Below are positions 35,440 through 49,931 of a stretch of DNA of 64,000 bases, piece after piece. Where the stretch lies: assembly GCA_024529925.1 (NCBI GenBank), contig JAFEUB010000908.1:930001-994000 (forward strand). Reading direction: 5' to 3'. A program made the translations under genes and the position numbers. The notes under the pieces were generated by a model. That model searched no databases and had not been told where the DNA came from. It worked only from the letters and a program-made list of their open reading frames with translations. Numbering within the stretch: position 1 is the stretch's first letter; every line of letters starts with the position of its first letter. Source of the DNA: Ophthalmolycus amberensis. Its lineage: Eukaryota; Chordata; Actinopteri; Perciformes; Zoarcidae.

Positions 35440-38400
35440 CTACTTTTTATTTTTTATTTTGTACAAATCGCAGTGATTCAAAAATATTACAAATTTTTAG
35501 TTTCAAAACATCTTTTGCAAAAGGAGCAAAACATTCAGATTGTTTATTTTCTTGAAAGCCCTTAATATTTGTGAGTGTGGTGTGCTCTTTCTTTTGCCTT
35601 TTATTGTAATAAACACGATAACATGAGCAGTAAATGTTAATAAACTCATGAGTCAATGGAAACAAACACAACAATATTATACAGTATATACGATCCACCT
35701 AAAAATGACAGTACAGACCAGGGGTTAATCACACCATGTATGTCTATATAAACACTCTCCCTGTTCTGGGCCTCACCGTCCGTTCAATCCCATGTATACA
35801 CCGGCTTAGTAAATACTGTAGATACAGAACGGTGAGCAGGCTAATTCCAGCTGGGACTCAAATTTACATGACTGTACTGTACTTTGGATAACTATATTAA
35901 TTAAAGCGTAATATATATATATAGTTGTCCCAACTAATATCTGCCTTTAATCCAACCAGTAGTCCACAGATGCCATTCCCCAAATTAGAATACACTGACT
36001 TCATGCATGATAGTACATTGCAGCTAAATAGTGGAAGCAATAGGGTATGCTATTGAATTTGGCTTAGAGAGAGACAGATCACAAGAAAGTGGAAAAAGTA
36101 ATAAGATATTTAAATGTTGATCAAGAAAACTGGCAAATACAAAGACTTAGCGTACTTGTCAAAAAAGTTGTATTAGGCTACATAATAGAAAGTGCAGGCA
36201 CCTGAAAGAGTGCAAAATTATTATTTTTTTAACTGCTGGTTTGCTGGGTTTCTTGGTCATTTCATAATTTAAGCTTCTTTAGCATAGATGATGTTACACA
36301 CTGAACTTGTAAAGTGTTATCATTGGAAGTTAGCCAGCAACAACGCTAAGATACTGTACATTAAAGAAAGCTGCATCATTTTTATATCGGTGCTCACATG
36401 TGTGTGTATTTCTTGGCTTAATCAACTTTATTGTGAGCCCAGAAGGCTGCAGGTTTAGTGCCGCCAACCATGTACAGAGCCAAAAGCGTGAGATTTCACT
36501 GAAGGCACAGCAAAGGAGACACCTATGACTAAAAACAAGGTGTTCCCTCAGTCACTAGGCCTCACACTTAAAAAGGAAGGTCAGGCGTGCTAACAAGGAA
36601 GAAAAGCTCCACCTAAGATAAATGAGGAGAATGTTCCAGTAAAAAGGGTGTGTTAGGATAGAACAAGACAATCCGGGATGAATAACACAACCCTACATCA
36701 GAATGTGACTTTGGCCTGTAGGGGTCAGTGTGGAGCAAATATTGAGGGCTAATTAAAGCTAACAAGGTTTGCATCTCCTTCTCTCCATCTCTGTATAGGG
36801 GTTCTCAACTGGAAGTTAAAATATCCAAATAAATATTGTAGCGATATATATTATAAAGCTACAGTATTTAAATGATTAAATATGATCATTTCCCACCACC
36901 CCACATGCATACCAAGTGACCCCAGATAGGGTCCCGACCCCAAGGTGAAGAAGCACTGTTGTCCACAGAAACATGTCATTTCATACAGGCTTAACCTAAA
37001 CATTACACTTGGCTTTCAGCCATTAAGGGCATTCTTGAAATATGAAATTTAGCTTTTTATGATTTTCTGTTTCATGCCCAATATCTTAAAATTCGCAAGA
37101 ATAAAATTGATTGTAGTAATTACCGTAACAGCATAGGGGACTGCTGCACGGCAGCAACATATCCTAATTATGTTATTTAATTATGTATAATTAGCGATGC
37201 TACCTTGAGCTGTGCTGAGCTTACTTAATAAAAGTTATGCATAAAGCCACATAGCACGCAGAGAGCTACAGTGTGGTTCAGCGTCCAACTAGACATTAAC
37301 CAAGAAGCTGAAGTTGTGTTATTCAGCTCCTCACTGAGCAAGTTGTGGGAAATTCAGAAAGACTGAAGAAGAAGTGGAAATATCGTGCTACAATCATCAG
37401 GTTTAAAAAACAATTTGACATGAGAAACAATTCATGCTAAGCACATAAAGGTATTCAGAGACAACAAAAGGAAGAAAAGTGCATTCCAACACCAAGTGTC
37501 ATTATAATGACAAAGATAGGCCACCATGCAAATTAACCACATTACAAAAGTGGTTGCACTCCCCCAGCACACAGGCCAGCCAGTGCTCAAAGTCAGCGGT
37601 TTCAAAGTTACCATACAGGAATCAACCTGCTAATCAATCACCTGCTCTTCTACATCCAAATAATTCCCTGTCTAGAAAACATTCTTGTTTGACCAACCTA
37701 CTGTACTAGACTCTACAAAGAGTTTAATTTAAGTTTCTTTGTCTGCATAAAAACAAGCAGCAGGCCTTAAGACTCTCGGCAGGCATGACTCCAGCTGGCT
37801 CAAAATAAATATCCTCAAGAAGGATAATGGCTGAGAGTGCATAAAGCAACCAACCAATCCATTCTAACATTATCATGGCGGTTTTTACTGTATCCATCAT
37901 GTCCACCAGTGCAGAACCTGTCTGCAGCTTTGAACTACGATATTGCTGGTTTTTAGTTTCATCCAACTATAAGGCACACAGACCAAGAGAAGAGGCTTAA
38001 TGGGTCATACCGACCATCAATAAGAGACATCTAACAGCCATCCCTTCTATGGGGAACCAAAAGGAGGCCATGGAAGTCCATCAAAAACTCTCCCCCAACT
38101 TTTTCCTCTTTAGGTCTCATTTCTAAATTCCCAAAGCACTGCACTGGGATGAGTTTAAAAATATCCGTGTAGTAATTCCAAATGATGTAGGTTGCATGTA
38201 ATACTGACTGAGACTTGTTCACTTTTACTCCACTTTAAATCTTTTCACAGAGGAAGTCAGCTAAATTCTCACTTGGGTCTTGTGATATCCTGTCACACTT
38301 CTATTTCGGTAGCCGACAATGACTTTAACGCGCCTCCCATTGAGAACGGCAGAACGCACCACATGTCTCACACAATCCATCTATCTCCTACGGTTTGGGT

Positions 38401-40452
38401 CTGGGTAAAGCTGAGGGGCACAAACCCACAAATAGAATGATGTGCTAAAAGGAACTCATCGCCATAAAGTCTCATTTTCACATTCAGTGCTAAAGCCCAA
38501 AGAAATGAGCACCCTTTACGAAATATGCAGTTCCTTTAAGACAACACTCACGACTGTAAATTGAATCTAAAGAAATATAATGTTCCTGCTTAACAAGGAA
38601 GCATAACAGATCACACTGTTTTTGAATTCAAAAGCAGGTAAAGACATTACAAAGTTGAAACCACTGTATGTAAAGGCAGAAATCTACACACGCTAAAAAC
38701 AGTGACCAACCTCTTGCAGACTGTTAAGAGTTTAAAAAATGTGTCAAATTTGAATACCATCATCAATATTCTGCACGTTCATTGCAGATAAACACTAAAC
38801 AACTAGACAGACAGCTTAACTGTGAACATAGAATAGCTAGTGTGTCTGTGTGTTCATGTGGACACTGTCTCATTATGACTTAAGCACCATGTTCAATTCC
38901 AGCAAGAGGAAAGGAAGGCAATGTCCAGCAGTGAAAGCAGTTTTCTTCTGACACCACGGACTGAAAACACCACCACGAGAAGGGATTCAAATACCATATC
39001 ATACTGCCGCCTCCTTCTTCCGTGAGCCACTTTCTCTTTTCTCCTCCATCCCCTCTTGCCAATAAAAAGAAGCAGGGAAGCAGAAATGAAGAAAGCAAGG
39101 AAGAAAGAGATCAAAAGAATCACAGCTTTGGTATCCAGAATTAGGTGAAAATCCATAGTCAGCTGCAATCCGTTTTTCAAATGCACTAAAAACACTGTGA
39201 GCTTTTCTTATAACACTGCAAGGATAAGTTATACTGATCTTAATAACTGAAACTAGAGTGAAGCAATCACAGGCACAGAAACTAATGTTAGTTAGTGTGA
39301 AGGTTAGTGCCGGGGCCCTGAGCTGTGCTGCCCCTAGTGGTGTAGGGGTGTAAAGGCAGGCTGGCTGAGGTGCTTTGACGCAACCAAGTGGTCATGGACG
39401 TAACAAGCGTATTTGTTTAATGCTGCATCCACCATTCCTCAATGGCAGAGGTATCAAGTAAGGCAAGCCCTATTTACCCCCATCATTGCTGTAGAGTGGT
39501 CACTTTGAATGCCTCTGAGGTGCATCAAGGAGAGCTTGTCTTTAGCTTTTGTTGCAGGTGTGGTGTGCAGGAGGAGGGGTTTGGAAGTGCAGGGGTGGAT
39601 GATGGACACCAAGGACCACTTCAGGTCTAAACTGTAGGCTAATAGCAATGATCAAGTCTCCTGACTGAAGTCAACTTGCTAACGATTTTAAGGATGCCCT
39701 TGCACCCAAACCTGGGCTCTAGAACAGTGCTATTGTTGCAATGGCAATCAAAATTCTCAACGCTTCCACTTGCCCCTGATAAGCAAAAAATATGTAAAAA
39801 GGTCAAATAATATCAAAACAATAATAATTACATTGCTAAGTGTCAGTTCCTGGGAATCCAGTGCTGGTTTTAGAGGGGTGGATCTTTTGCACCAGTCTGT
39901 GTGTGCAAATTAACAGTCTACGTAGAAGTGAAGGCAGAAGTGAGCTCCCCGAGAGGAGCTGCAGTGGTCAATGAGTAATAGTCATTAAGGTCAATGTGAA
40001 GGAAGGAGACTGAGAGAAATAGAGAGCCCTTGCTCCCAGTCCAATCACTCAAAGGCTGGGACACTGTGAGTGCTGGTGGAGGGACAGAGCTCTTGTGGAG
40101 GGGACAAGGGGGTGCACTGCAACGCTGCACGCCCTTATAGATCAGGGAGTCTGGGAAGCACTCAACTCGGAAGCATCACTCAGTCATGCCAACGGCAAAC
40201 ATCCACTCACACATCCACGCACATAACCTTCAGTTAAGTCCACACAGGAGCATATACCAAAATGCACTCATGAAGTCACCCACAATTATAAAGAGGCACA
40301 TACATTCCCTCAAACATGCTGACATTCAGGCATAGTAGCACTGAGAGTCATTTATCTACTGATAATAGAGGGTTCAATGTCGACCTCCTCTGTATGCTGA
40401 GGGGGGGGGGGGGGTTAATCATCCTGGGTAGGATGTTAGTGGACGAAACCGT
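35440..40452 (-). other. Inferred long 3' UTR of the RHOBTB gene
   Basis: Runs from just after the stop codon to the tandem AATAAA. No coding exon was found on either strand, and dinucleotide repeats are notably scarcer than elsewhere in the window, which fits transcribed UTR better than intergenic DNA. A poly-G tract (plus strand, 40401-40414) lies near the stop. The exact end is inference. Confidence 0.45.
35446..35458 (-). terminator. Candidate tandem polyadenylation signals for the RHOBTB gene
   Basis: On the minus strand two AATAAA hexamers occur seven bases apart, followed downstream by T-rich sequence (AGTTTTTTTTCCCTTTTTT), as expected for a poly(A) site. No better terminator was seen between here and the stop codon, but AATAAA also occurs at 35543-35548 and about 36428, so alternative ends are likely. 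Confidence 0.45.
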
Positions 40453-40628
40453 TTAGGAGACGTGCGGAGAGGACGGGTGCCTCCAGAAACACCAGCCCCG
40501 TTTGGTGTGTTGCTTGCGCAAGATCTCCTCCTCGCGCTCACGCTCCTTGTGAGAGCGCAGGTAGCGGTCCTCCTCCTTCAGGAACCACACAGGAGGCCAG
40601 CGCTGCTTCTCAAAGTGCTTCTGGTTTT
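40453..40628 (-). CDS. rhobtb2-like: RHOBTB last coding exon and stop
   Basis: 176 nt including stop TAA at 40455-40453. Encodes ENQKHFEKQRWPPVWFLKEE, then KEREREEEILRKQ and KRGWCFWRHPSSPHVS. RWPPVWYLKEED and a basic-plus-WCFW tail are family signatures. Confidence 0.96.
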
Positions 40629-43600
40629 CTACAGAGAGGGGGGGGGGGGGGGGGGGACAAAGATAGGTACAGAAAAGGGGACATTAAAAAAATGGAAGAT
40701 TTCAGGTGTCATTTCAGATATGCACAGAAAAAGAAGGGGGAAATATCAACATACCTCCAGACATGACCTTCATCTCTTTGGGAAACTTGCGGCAGATGCT
40801 ATTATAATTAGTGCAGATGTGATGGAGACACCAAGCTGATAGTTGCTTGGCATTGTGGAACTGCAAAAGAAGAAAAAAAACAGAGGAGAAATGAGTTATT
40901 ACAGCTGTGAGAGAAGAGGCCTACACAATGTAAAATGTGTCATTGGTAAATTATAAATTGATCATTTGAAGAACAGTTTTGTAAGAACAGACCTGTGCAA
41001 GCTCGAGGTAACCCAACACTTGTTCATCAATGTCACCTCCTTTTGCTGTCAACTGGAGAAGCTCATCCACAGCATGCTGTTCTGGAGACGCATAACATGC
41101 ACATAATCGTGTCAATATTACTGTTTACATGCACCACTGACATTTTTATCTCCTATTCAAAAACTCTTTTGAGTCATTGATGAAAAGGTCATTTGTGCCT
41201 GATAAAGCTTGATCATAACCATATTCTGCAACATATATTCGAAAGAAGACATTCGAGTAAGTGGTTCTCTTTGCAACATGTCTAACTCTGCAGAGAGAGT
41301 CTTTACCTGTGAGGGCGACTAGGCGTGGCAAACACAGACGGTTGGCGAGAATAATAAGTTCTATGTGCTCCAGACCAGGACAGGGTGTCAGCAGACCGCA
41401 ATACAGGAACTCCAACACCCCGCGCATACAGGCTGCAGTGGTGTTAGGAATGGATACCTGAACAAAACAAAACAAAAATACATGAGGAAAGAAAAATGGG
41501 CACAAATATAGACATTTGTTTTCATGAGAAGTTAATATGAAAGGATGTGTTGGCAAGTATACACTGTAAGCGTAATGGCTAGAAATGGGGTGGGGTGCAA
41601 AAAAGACAGTAACTTCAATTAAAGCAGTGCAGTGTGTATTTGGAGGTAAAGGGCAGAGGACATGCTGTTCTGGTAGCAGTGTTTTTGATCTAGGCTCAGA
41701 TGAAAGCGCTGTCTGGGGGCTAGTGATGTGAGCAATATGGCTATAGCTAAAGACCCAAAAGCACACACAGGCAACCCTGCTATCGGACCCTTTGCACAAA
41801 TGAGACACTCAGACTGGCGATCAATGTCCTCCTGGGAAAGATGATGCTCTTATAGTGAACTACAATAATATATGAACATAGGACATAGGAGACTATTAGT
41901 GATGACTGGACCACTCCAGACATGCACAGCAAAACATGTTTTTATTGTTACGGTCAAACAACATATAAACCAATAGGACAATGTTTTGTAGTGGGGAAAA
42001 AGTGCAGAACCAGAGACCATTATAAGAAATAAAAACAATCACCTGCAATAACCTCTAGATGTCACCATACCATCAATCACACCTTAGCGACAAAAGGCAA
42101 AAATGCTGCTTTTAGGTGTAGCCCACTAATACACTTGGTAGTTATATACATACATGAATAAAAAGAGCGAGACCTTTTAAAGGTCCTAATTACTGAGAGT
42201 TAGACAAACAGCAAATAGGAAACACAAAAGTCAGTGGCAGGTGATGCAGTCTAAGCCCAGGAAGGACGAAAGGAAGGCAAGATAATGGAAGCGATGACCT
42301 GCCCCCTCCAGGAGCTCTCCAACTGTACCCACTGAGAGGCTCTTCAACTTCCACTACCATGGCAAATTAGAAGAATGTCAACTTGGCGCGACCTCTCGTT
42401 ATGACTAAAATGTTACAACACCACGACAAGGGTGGTCTCTAGAACTTGAAGCCCCAGCTGGGGATAGGAAGCATTAATGAGTAGACATATCCACAGTATG
42501 GAAAACACCCATCAGCTGTACTGACACGTGTTCGTTTGTCCCTTCAGTCTGCCGTCCTAGAGCTCAATGAATAGTTTACATTATTTGCAAACCCAAAAGG
42601 ACAGTTTTAAAACACTTCCTGGATTGTGTTGTATTGCATCTCAACTTGTAAACTTAAAGCAAGTTGTACATTTGTATCAATCTTTGCAGAACTGCTACGG
42701 AAACTGGATTTTTATCCTTTTTTATCCTTTATCCATTTTTCAAGTACTATTGATATCTAATAGGGCATGTATCTTCCTGAGCCATTCAATCTCTCCTGCA
42801 CAATGTTCAAATTTGTTTACATTTTTGCTGTCTTTTTATTTATGTGTATTGTGCAAATAAACAAACAAATAAATCTTCCTCTGTCAATGCGATATATCAG
42901 TCCTCCAAGGGCTTAAAAAAGGCCTCAGCTCAACGGAATTGGACATTTAAAGAAGCAATGAGTGTAAAATACTCAAAAAACAAAAAAAAAGAATGTGTGG
43001 GTGAGGGAAAAGCAGTGAGTCATAGAGCCGCCACCACAGATCAGGTACAAAGTTTAAGAGAAAGAGTAAGAAACTTGACATCATTCTTCCTCTGCAGTGA
43101 AAAAAGGACATGTCGTTTCCTCTTTTTTTCTGAGTAATAATGATGATTATGATAAAAAATTAGGATGAAACACATATCTTAACGCTGTTCTGCACCGAAC
43201 TAGAATGTTATCACACAACAGCATCGCCACTGAAATGTGTGAATCTAAAAATACTGAGAAGTGTGATGTGAGCATGGAAATAGAGCAGCACGGGCTGATC
43301 ACATGCTACTCTCAGTTATATTTACAGGTTCTATACATTTTCATATAATATATTTATAATGATGATCTTCCCAAACCTAAGAGAACAGATGCAAAATGAT
43401 AATATCATGATATCGTCTTTTTTTTAGTATTTCATAAAGATAACCCATTAACTGTTACATTTCCTGTTTTTCCACTCATTTAATTTGATAGATTTTGTGG
43501 AAATCAACAATTTGGTTTGTTTTGAATATGTCTAAGAATATTGCCCTGAGTAAATGGGTCATAGACTCATCTTGTTATTTTTCACTTCTTTTTTGTAAAT

Positions 43601-46600
43601 CTCCAACATCCACATCTCTTAATTCTTTCTCCAGTATGGATTCTCTTTTAGAGTAACCGAACAGAACCGGACCATCTGCTGTGTCAAAGTAGTTGCTCTA
43701 AATGCTCTGCGTCTATGAAAGACCAGTGTTGAGTGTTTTAGTAAGCATTTCTGCTAACAACTACTGACACTGCTTGTCAAAATAGCATTTATCCGTGAAG
43801 ATGTGTGCCTCAAGGTGAATACAACACGTTGTGAGTCAATGTCATGGCAATTCTGTAAATGCAATCTGTGCATTAGCAACACTTCACACCTTTGCCTATA
43901 AAAGAAGGAAATAAGTAACTGCAGCTTGCCATTGGCATATAAAATCACATTAAATACTTAGCACTGCAAAGCCGTTTTACCAACGTAAAAACGCAGATAC
44001 ATTTACACGCAAATATACCGTATACACTCTCGTAAACACAAGTGCCGGCAGTTTCATTGTGCCGTCAGCCTTTGAGTCTTTGTCTCCAGTGCACCTGCCT
44101 TCTATGCTGTGCCAGCTCCATGCCATAAACAATGCCACATTAGCCACTAACATGAACCATTTAGAGTAACCATAGACACCGGCAGCCCATCAGCACCAAA
44201 CACTGTGCCCCCTCAGTGATGCTGATGTCCTGTGTTCACCACCTTCCACAATAGCTGCAATGGCTTCTTTTCACACCCACTCACATGGTGTGTTCTGGAC
44301 TAAAATACAGGCCATCCGCATGGAAATACAAAAAAAACTAAATGGTTTAGTTTTCTCCTAACATGCCTTCTATAACTTTGAGCTATACGCCTAAACTGGA
44401 TACACAACATCTGTATTCCTTGTCTGTCCCTCTCTGATTACTTCCAATCCTTCTGAGGGCCTGAATCTATGTAACCTAATCCTACTGACCGTGAAAGTAA
44501 TGATACCCCAGAGGATCTGGTTCGGCAACACAGTCCAGGGAGAGGCGACTTAAAGACAGACGGAGACATGAACTTCCTCTCTGATTAGGTCAAGTCGGCT
44601 GCACATGCACAGAAGCTGAACCTCAGGTGAGGGAGAGCGCACCTGAAGTAACCAGACCCACCACTTGGACAATGCTGACCTCAAAAGAGGTACTATTCTG
44701 GGCTTACTTTGAGCACTGAGACAGGTTAGTGAAACATCCAAGTTCTGCTATCACGGGATGTGTGAAAAAAAGTATGTCTGTGTGTCAGAGATGCTCACAA
44801 GTCCTTTTTGGCAAGTCAAGTCTCAAGTCTTTATGGGGCAAGTCCAAGTCAAGCCGGGCTACTGCATTATCATCACTCCTTATGTGTGCAAGGCCTCCGG
44901 GGATCTAGTAATTGCAGAGTTTCAACCACATTTGCAGGTGAAACAACAATTTATAGGTCAATCTGATAAAAGGCCTCTGGCATGCTGAGCTGTAAGCCTT
45001 CACATACCAGAAGCACACAATGAGAACAAGACATACATTTGCAGGATTTGCAATGTCAGGAGGGTAAGACATCTACCAAGTAATAAACCTTATCCAAGCA
45101 ACCCATTCACCTTTGCTTACTCGCTTCTTTAATCAGATGTTGCTGTTGTTGTTTGGTACAGGAGCGTGCTTAGGTTGCTCCTAAAGGCTGACCTGAGTTA
45201 CCTTCCTAAGATTCAGGACACAAAAACTAAATCCCTGCTCAAAACTTAAAGTTAACTCCATCCTGAAGCTCATCCCGGTACATCTGAACTCACCTCCTCG
45301 ATGTAGCTTTCCATGAAAGAGCCTCGGAACATGGCAGCCATCCAGCTGCAGCTGGAGATGAGCAGGGGCTTGTGGGCCGGGAGGCAGCCATCGTCCAGTC
45401 GAAACACCACATCTAAAACCGGGGTGGGAAAAGAGCATTCATCTCTTGGAGTGCCACAGAAGCCCAAGCTACAGAGGGGGAAAGACAGACAAGGCAGACA
45501 TCCAGACACACACACAGGCAGAAGGCCAGACAGACAGACACACACAGAGACATAGACACAGGTAGACAGACAGAAAGATAAATTGACAGAAGGGCAGAAC
45601 AGCGTTTGACACAGAGTAAGGGAAGGAGAGCAGACGCAGGGCAGTAGGTCATGGAGTAAATCCTGTGTGGAATCTGGACTACAGCTTTGGTAGAGAAAGT
45701 GTCGATAAGGAACACAGCAACTATTTTAGTGTATTCATGTTGCAATGGGCAAAATCTGAAAGCAAAGGATTTCATCTATCTTCAAAACAATCCTTGAATA
45801 ATAACTGGGTTGAGCAAGTCTGATAATACAGTTGTTCTTGCTTAATGTATCAATATAATCTCTTATTAGCACTTTATATGAAGATTACCATTACTATAAT
45901 CATGAAGACAACAGATAAATTATAGAGAGAAGTGAATGTGAGACAGGCTTTATTTAGAGACAGCTGATCTCTGGCTCTGGCTGCAAATGCTGTGACAACA
46001 TGCATAGATAACAGCTTAGGGGAGCAGACAACACCGCACACCCACAACACACAGGATGCACACGAGAGCGGACAAAAGACAACCGAGCAGACTGAAACGT
46101 CAGTCATCAGATCACCTGATGACTTTAAAAGGACTTCAGAAACCAGGGAAACCACAACATATAAAATGCATCTTTGTCGGCAAGTATGTGATCAAAATGT
46201 ACATATCGTGTACATTTCCAGAGACAGAGAAAGAATGCTGGACATTAGCTCAATATTTAATGTCTGTCTCGCGCATTCTCCTCATCAGCTTTTCGTAATC
46301 CTCTACACACATGCACACACCTACAGTCAAGCACCTACTGGTGCATATATGGAAAACAGCTACAATGACACCAATGCTACTGAATGTATTGAGGCACTGA
46401 GTTGTTGGCACATTGGTTTACCAGAAAAAGCGCCTTTATTGAGACACTCCTTGATGCGGTTGGCTCTGCGGACGTGAAAAGCCTTGGTGATCTCCTGGTT
46501 CATGAAGCTCTCTCTGTTGAGAACATTGGCCACCATCATCCGCAGGTCAAACACCTCAAGCAGCTCTGCGATGGTGGCCACCTGCATCAGATCCCCTCGG

Positions 46601-49442
46601 CCCTCGTCCAGACTGCCCGTGTACAGGTACTGAAGCACCGCCTGAAACCAGAACAAATTCAGACGTCAAATATACAGCTTTGGAACAACTTGGAAAACAC
46701 CAAAAAAGCTTTTGTAGCCTGCAGTAATATGCCAACCACTTCTAATATTCACATCAACAGATTTATGTTCTATTGCACAATGATGTTTTTTGAAATCTTG
46801 TTGCTTTAAAGTCACCTTGAATGGTTCTTCCTGTATAAGCGCATCCATGGCTACCACAGTCATGAGTCGTGGTCGTCCCGTCATGGGATCATCAACATGC
46901 TCCAGACACACACTCAGGAACCCCCTTCCCCATCCTGAAAGTGCTCGACCAGTCCCCAATGCTCCCATGGAGTAGTGGGCTCGAGAGGGGAGCGCATTAT
47001 CACTCTGGGAAGTCCTCAAAGAGCCCTGCTGGAGCAGCTGGGGTCGATTCAGGCCCTGCACTCCTCCATCTACCCCATCTTTATCAATGTCCAGGCTCTT
47101 AGTGCGCCCAGCTTGCTCCTTGGCTCCTCTCCTGCTCTGCTCCTCTTCCTCTCCACTCTCCAAGTTTTCCTTGCTCTCCTGTTCCTCACACCATGGCCCC
47201 ATGCATGATCCACCAAGATCAAGGGTGAAGAGGTCATAGAACTTGGAGCAGGACGTTGCCAGATATACTTTGTGTGCAAATACGCGTGTGGCACCACCGT
47301 GCAGAAGGAAAAGAACATCTGTACACAGTGGCTGGCAGCAAAGGGAATCGGGGCCCTCGCCGTCTGTGGGAGGCGGGTCTGGGATGCCCACTATGGGGCG
47401 AGGCGGACGAGGAGGCAGGAATGGCGCCTGGAGAAGGGGCCTCTGGACCCTTTTCAGGTGGGACTTCCAGAACTGCAGGTGACGACGGGAGATGAGGGCG
47501 GCTCGGATGGCATTGTCAAAGACATCTTTGACTCCAAACTGGGCAACAATACTGGTCTCAAAGTAGGGAATCCCAAGTTCCTTAGCCACCTCGTGGCCTC
47601 TCTCTGGGGGAAGGATATCGGTAGGTTTGATTGGTCTGTGGGACAGGAAGAGATAACGATGTAAAGACGACAGTGTTCAGATAAAGATGCAAGTAAAAGG
47701 GAAGCAGGAAGTTGAGGATCTTTTACACAATTTGTGATCTGAGAACTCATTTTAACAACATATATTTATACTCTCATTTTACTACTACTAATAATATTAC
47801 ATACTTTTATGATGGAACAATTGGGATTACAGTTAATAAATTAATTTGACTGTTAATGCCTGATGAAGAAGGCATCTCACTTGGCTAGGGGTCGCCGCGC
47901 ACGGTTAACTGCATCAAGGTCGGCATAGCGCAGGTCCAGCTGGCAGCCAACCAGAATGATGGGCGTCCGGGGACAAAAGTGCTTGATCTCCGGGAACCAC
48001 ATGGTGCGTACATGGCGCAGGGAATTGGGATTAGCCAGAGAGAAGCAAAGCACCACTACGTCAGACCTACAGGGAGAGGAGGGGTAGAAAAAGTCTTCAT
48101 TTCATACTTATAACCTAACAGAGATCATAGATAAGATGGGAAAAAAAAGATGGCACGGAGGAGCAGATTTGTTGTGTCATAAGCAAGAGATGTCAGCAGA
48201 GAGAAGACATACGGCCTTTGATGGCGTAAAGGGGACAGAAAAGAAAGGAAGAACAAAAGGGGCCAGTGTACTGAGTCACTGAACATCTTGTCAGTTTATG
48301 TTAAAACATGTGTGATATGTGTATGAAAGAAGCTTGTTCAGCTGCTGCAAAGCATTGTGGGAGCATCGACAGTGTCATCCAGAAAGCTGGGGTCACAAGA
48401 CGCATGTGTGTGGGCGGGAGTGTGTGTGTGTGAGTTTGTCGGGGCCTCTGGGCTGGTGATCTGTGTGGCCCATCGCTCTCTTACGTAAATATCCCTAAGC
48501 CCTGCAAGGCTGCATGCACAGAGAGAAGGCTAAGAATAGATCAGTATACACACACACACACACACACACACAAATTCATTTCCTCACCCGATGTGTTTAA
48601 GCAAGCCCACAGCAGCACTTACAGCTATTCTCTGGTGCTGATATACGTCTGTGGCATGTTTGCGCATGTCTGTCTGTTTCTAGGTAATGTTAAATCAAGC
48701 TCTGTGTCAGTGAGACGGATCATTTAGTACCAGTACAATGCTTACCGTGCAAGAATCTATGATTCCTAAATGATCTACTTCTTAAAACAACACAACAACA
48801 CAGGGCTTTTGACCCCAGGAGCACAAGACCAGGCCTATTTTGCATTACCATCACTTGTGTAACTTATTAATAGCCTGCAGATAATGAAATATATATTCCT
48901 GTTTATGACATTCATCAGGTATTCGGTATACACCAGAAGACATGAGGTGCTAAACCACATCCTGAACTTGAGAACAGCATTACAAACCACCTAAACACTT
49001 CTCTTTTCCCCTCCTGTGCTACAGCGAACATGGCATATTTACTGAATAGACAAAGGCAACGCCACTGTAAAAAAAACCTTATCTGCTTGTTTTATTCATT
49101 AACTTTTAAAATATTTACTACACTTTGTGCAAATCAGGTAAAAAGTCCAACAAACAGAGGTAATTCCACCTTTTTGGAATCAAATTCAACAGTTTCAAGC
49201 GTTTAAAAATCTTCAAAGAAAAAAACGGCCTCGAAGAAGTTTAATAAAAATACTTAATTTGCATTACAAACATACACCTGAGTGACAAGTTGAATTACTT
49301 TTTAAAGGCACACAGCACTATATCAGACATTTTCTACAGTGTCATAGAGACACAGGTTCCATAGTCCAACTTTATTCTCACTAATGTAATCTCTGAAAAG
49401 CTCCTACTCCCAATGACAACACTACTAAAGCATTACATCACA

Positions 49443-49492
<50 letters not shown>

Positions 49493-49900
49493 CATTAGCA
49501 CTTTGTCAAAGGATCATTACCATGGTTTATTCTGTTTGAGGTCATGTTATGTGTACGTGCCTTTGTTCTTTGTGTCGTAAGCATTTTCTTTACAACCTCA
49601 GCTTCACTGCCCTAGTTTGTGCCAGTATACCTTGATGATAGCATAAGACTGTACCAACATATGAGCCCAAGATATATTTTAAACCTGTACAATCTTGATA
49701 CATCTGTCAAAAGCAGAGTTAAGGTGAGGTAAGTAAAAGCTAGTACCAGATTAATCCATTAGTACTGATGCTTTGCACTGCAGAGCTACTTCCAGGTTCA
49801 ACCTGCAGGTCAACAATGTGTACTGTACATATAGGTTTGTCTGAATGAGAAAGCACATGCGAGTCTATCACAATTTACCCCCAGCACTAATGCTAATAAA

Positions 49901-49931
<31 letters not shown>

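Larger units (their letters stand above)
29466..35440. other. Intergenic region between the two genes
   Basis: About 6 kb between the DBNL-like promoter and the inferred RHOBTB 3' end. It contains (GT)n and (GA)n tracts, a 75-nt hairpin at 33416-33490, a short tandem duplication at 32098-32135 and an isolated exon-like segment at 32248-32295. No gene can be assembled: candidate frames are short and do not join. Confidence 0.6.

Noticed and set aside
41146..41808. 220-residue minus-strand open frame over RHOBTB exon 7
   Set aside because: Only 41307-41457 is real coding sequence; the rest is intron read-through on both sides.
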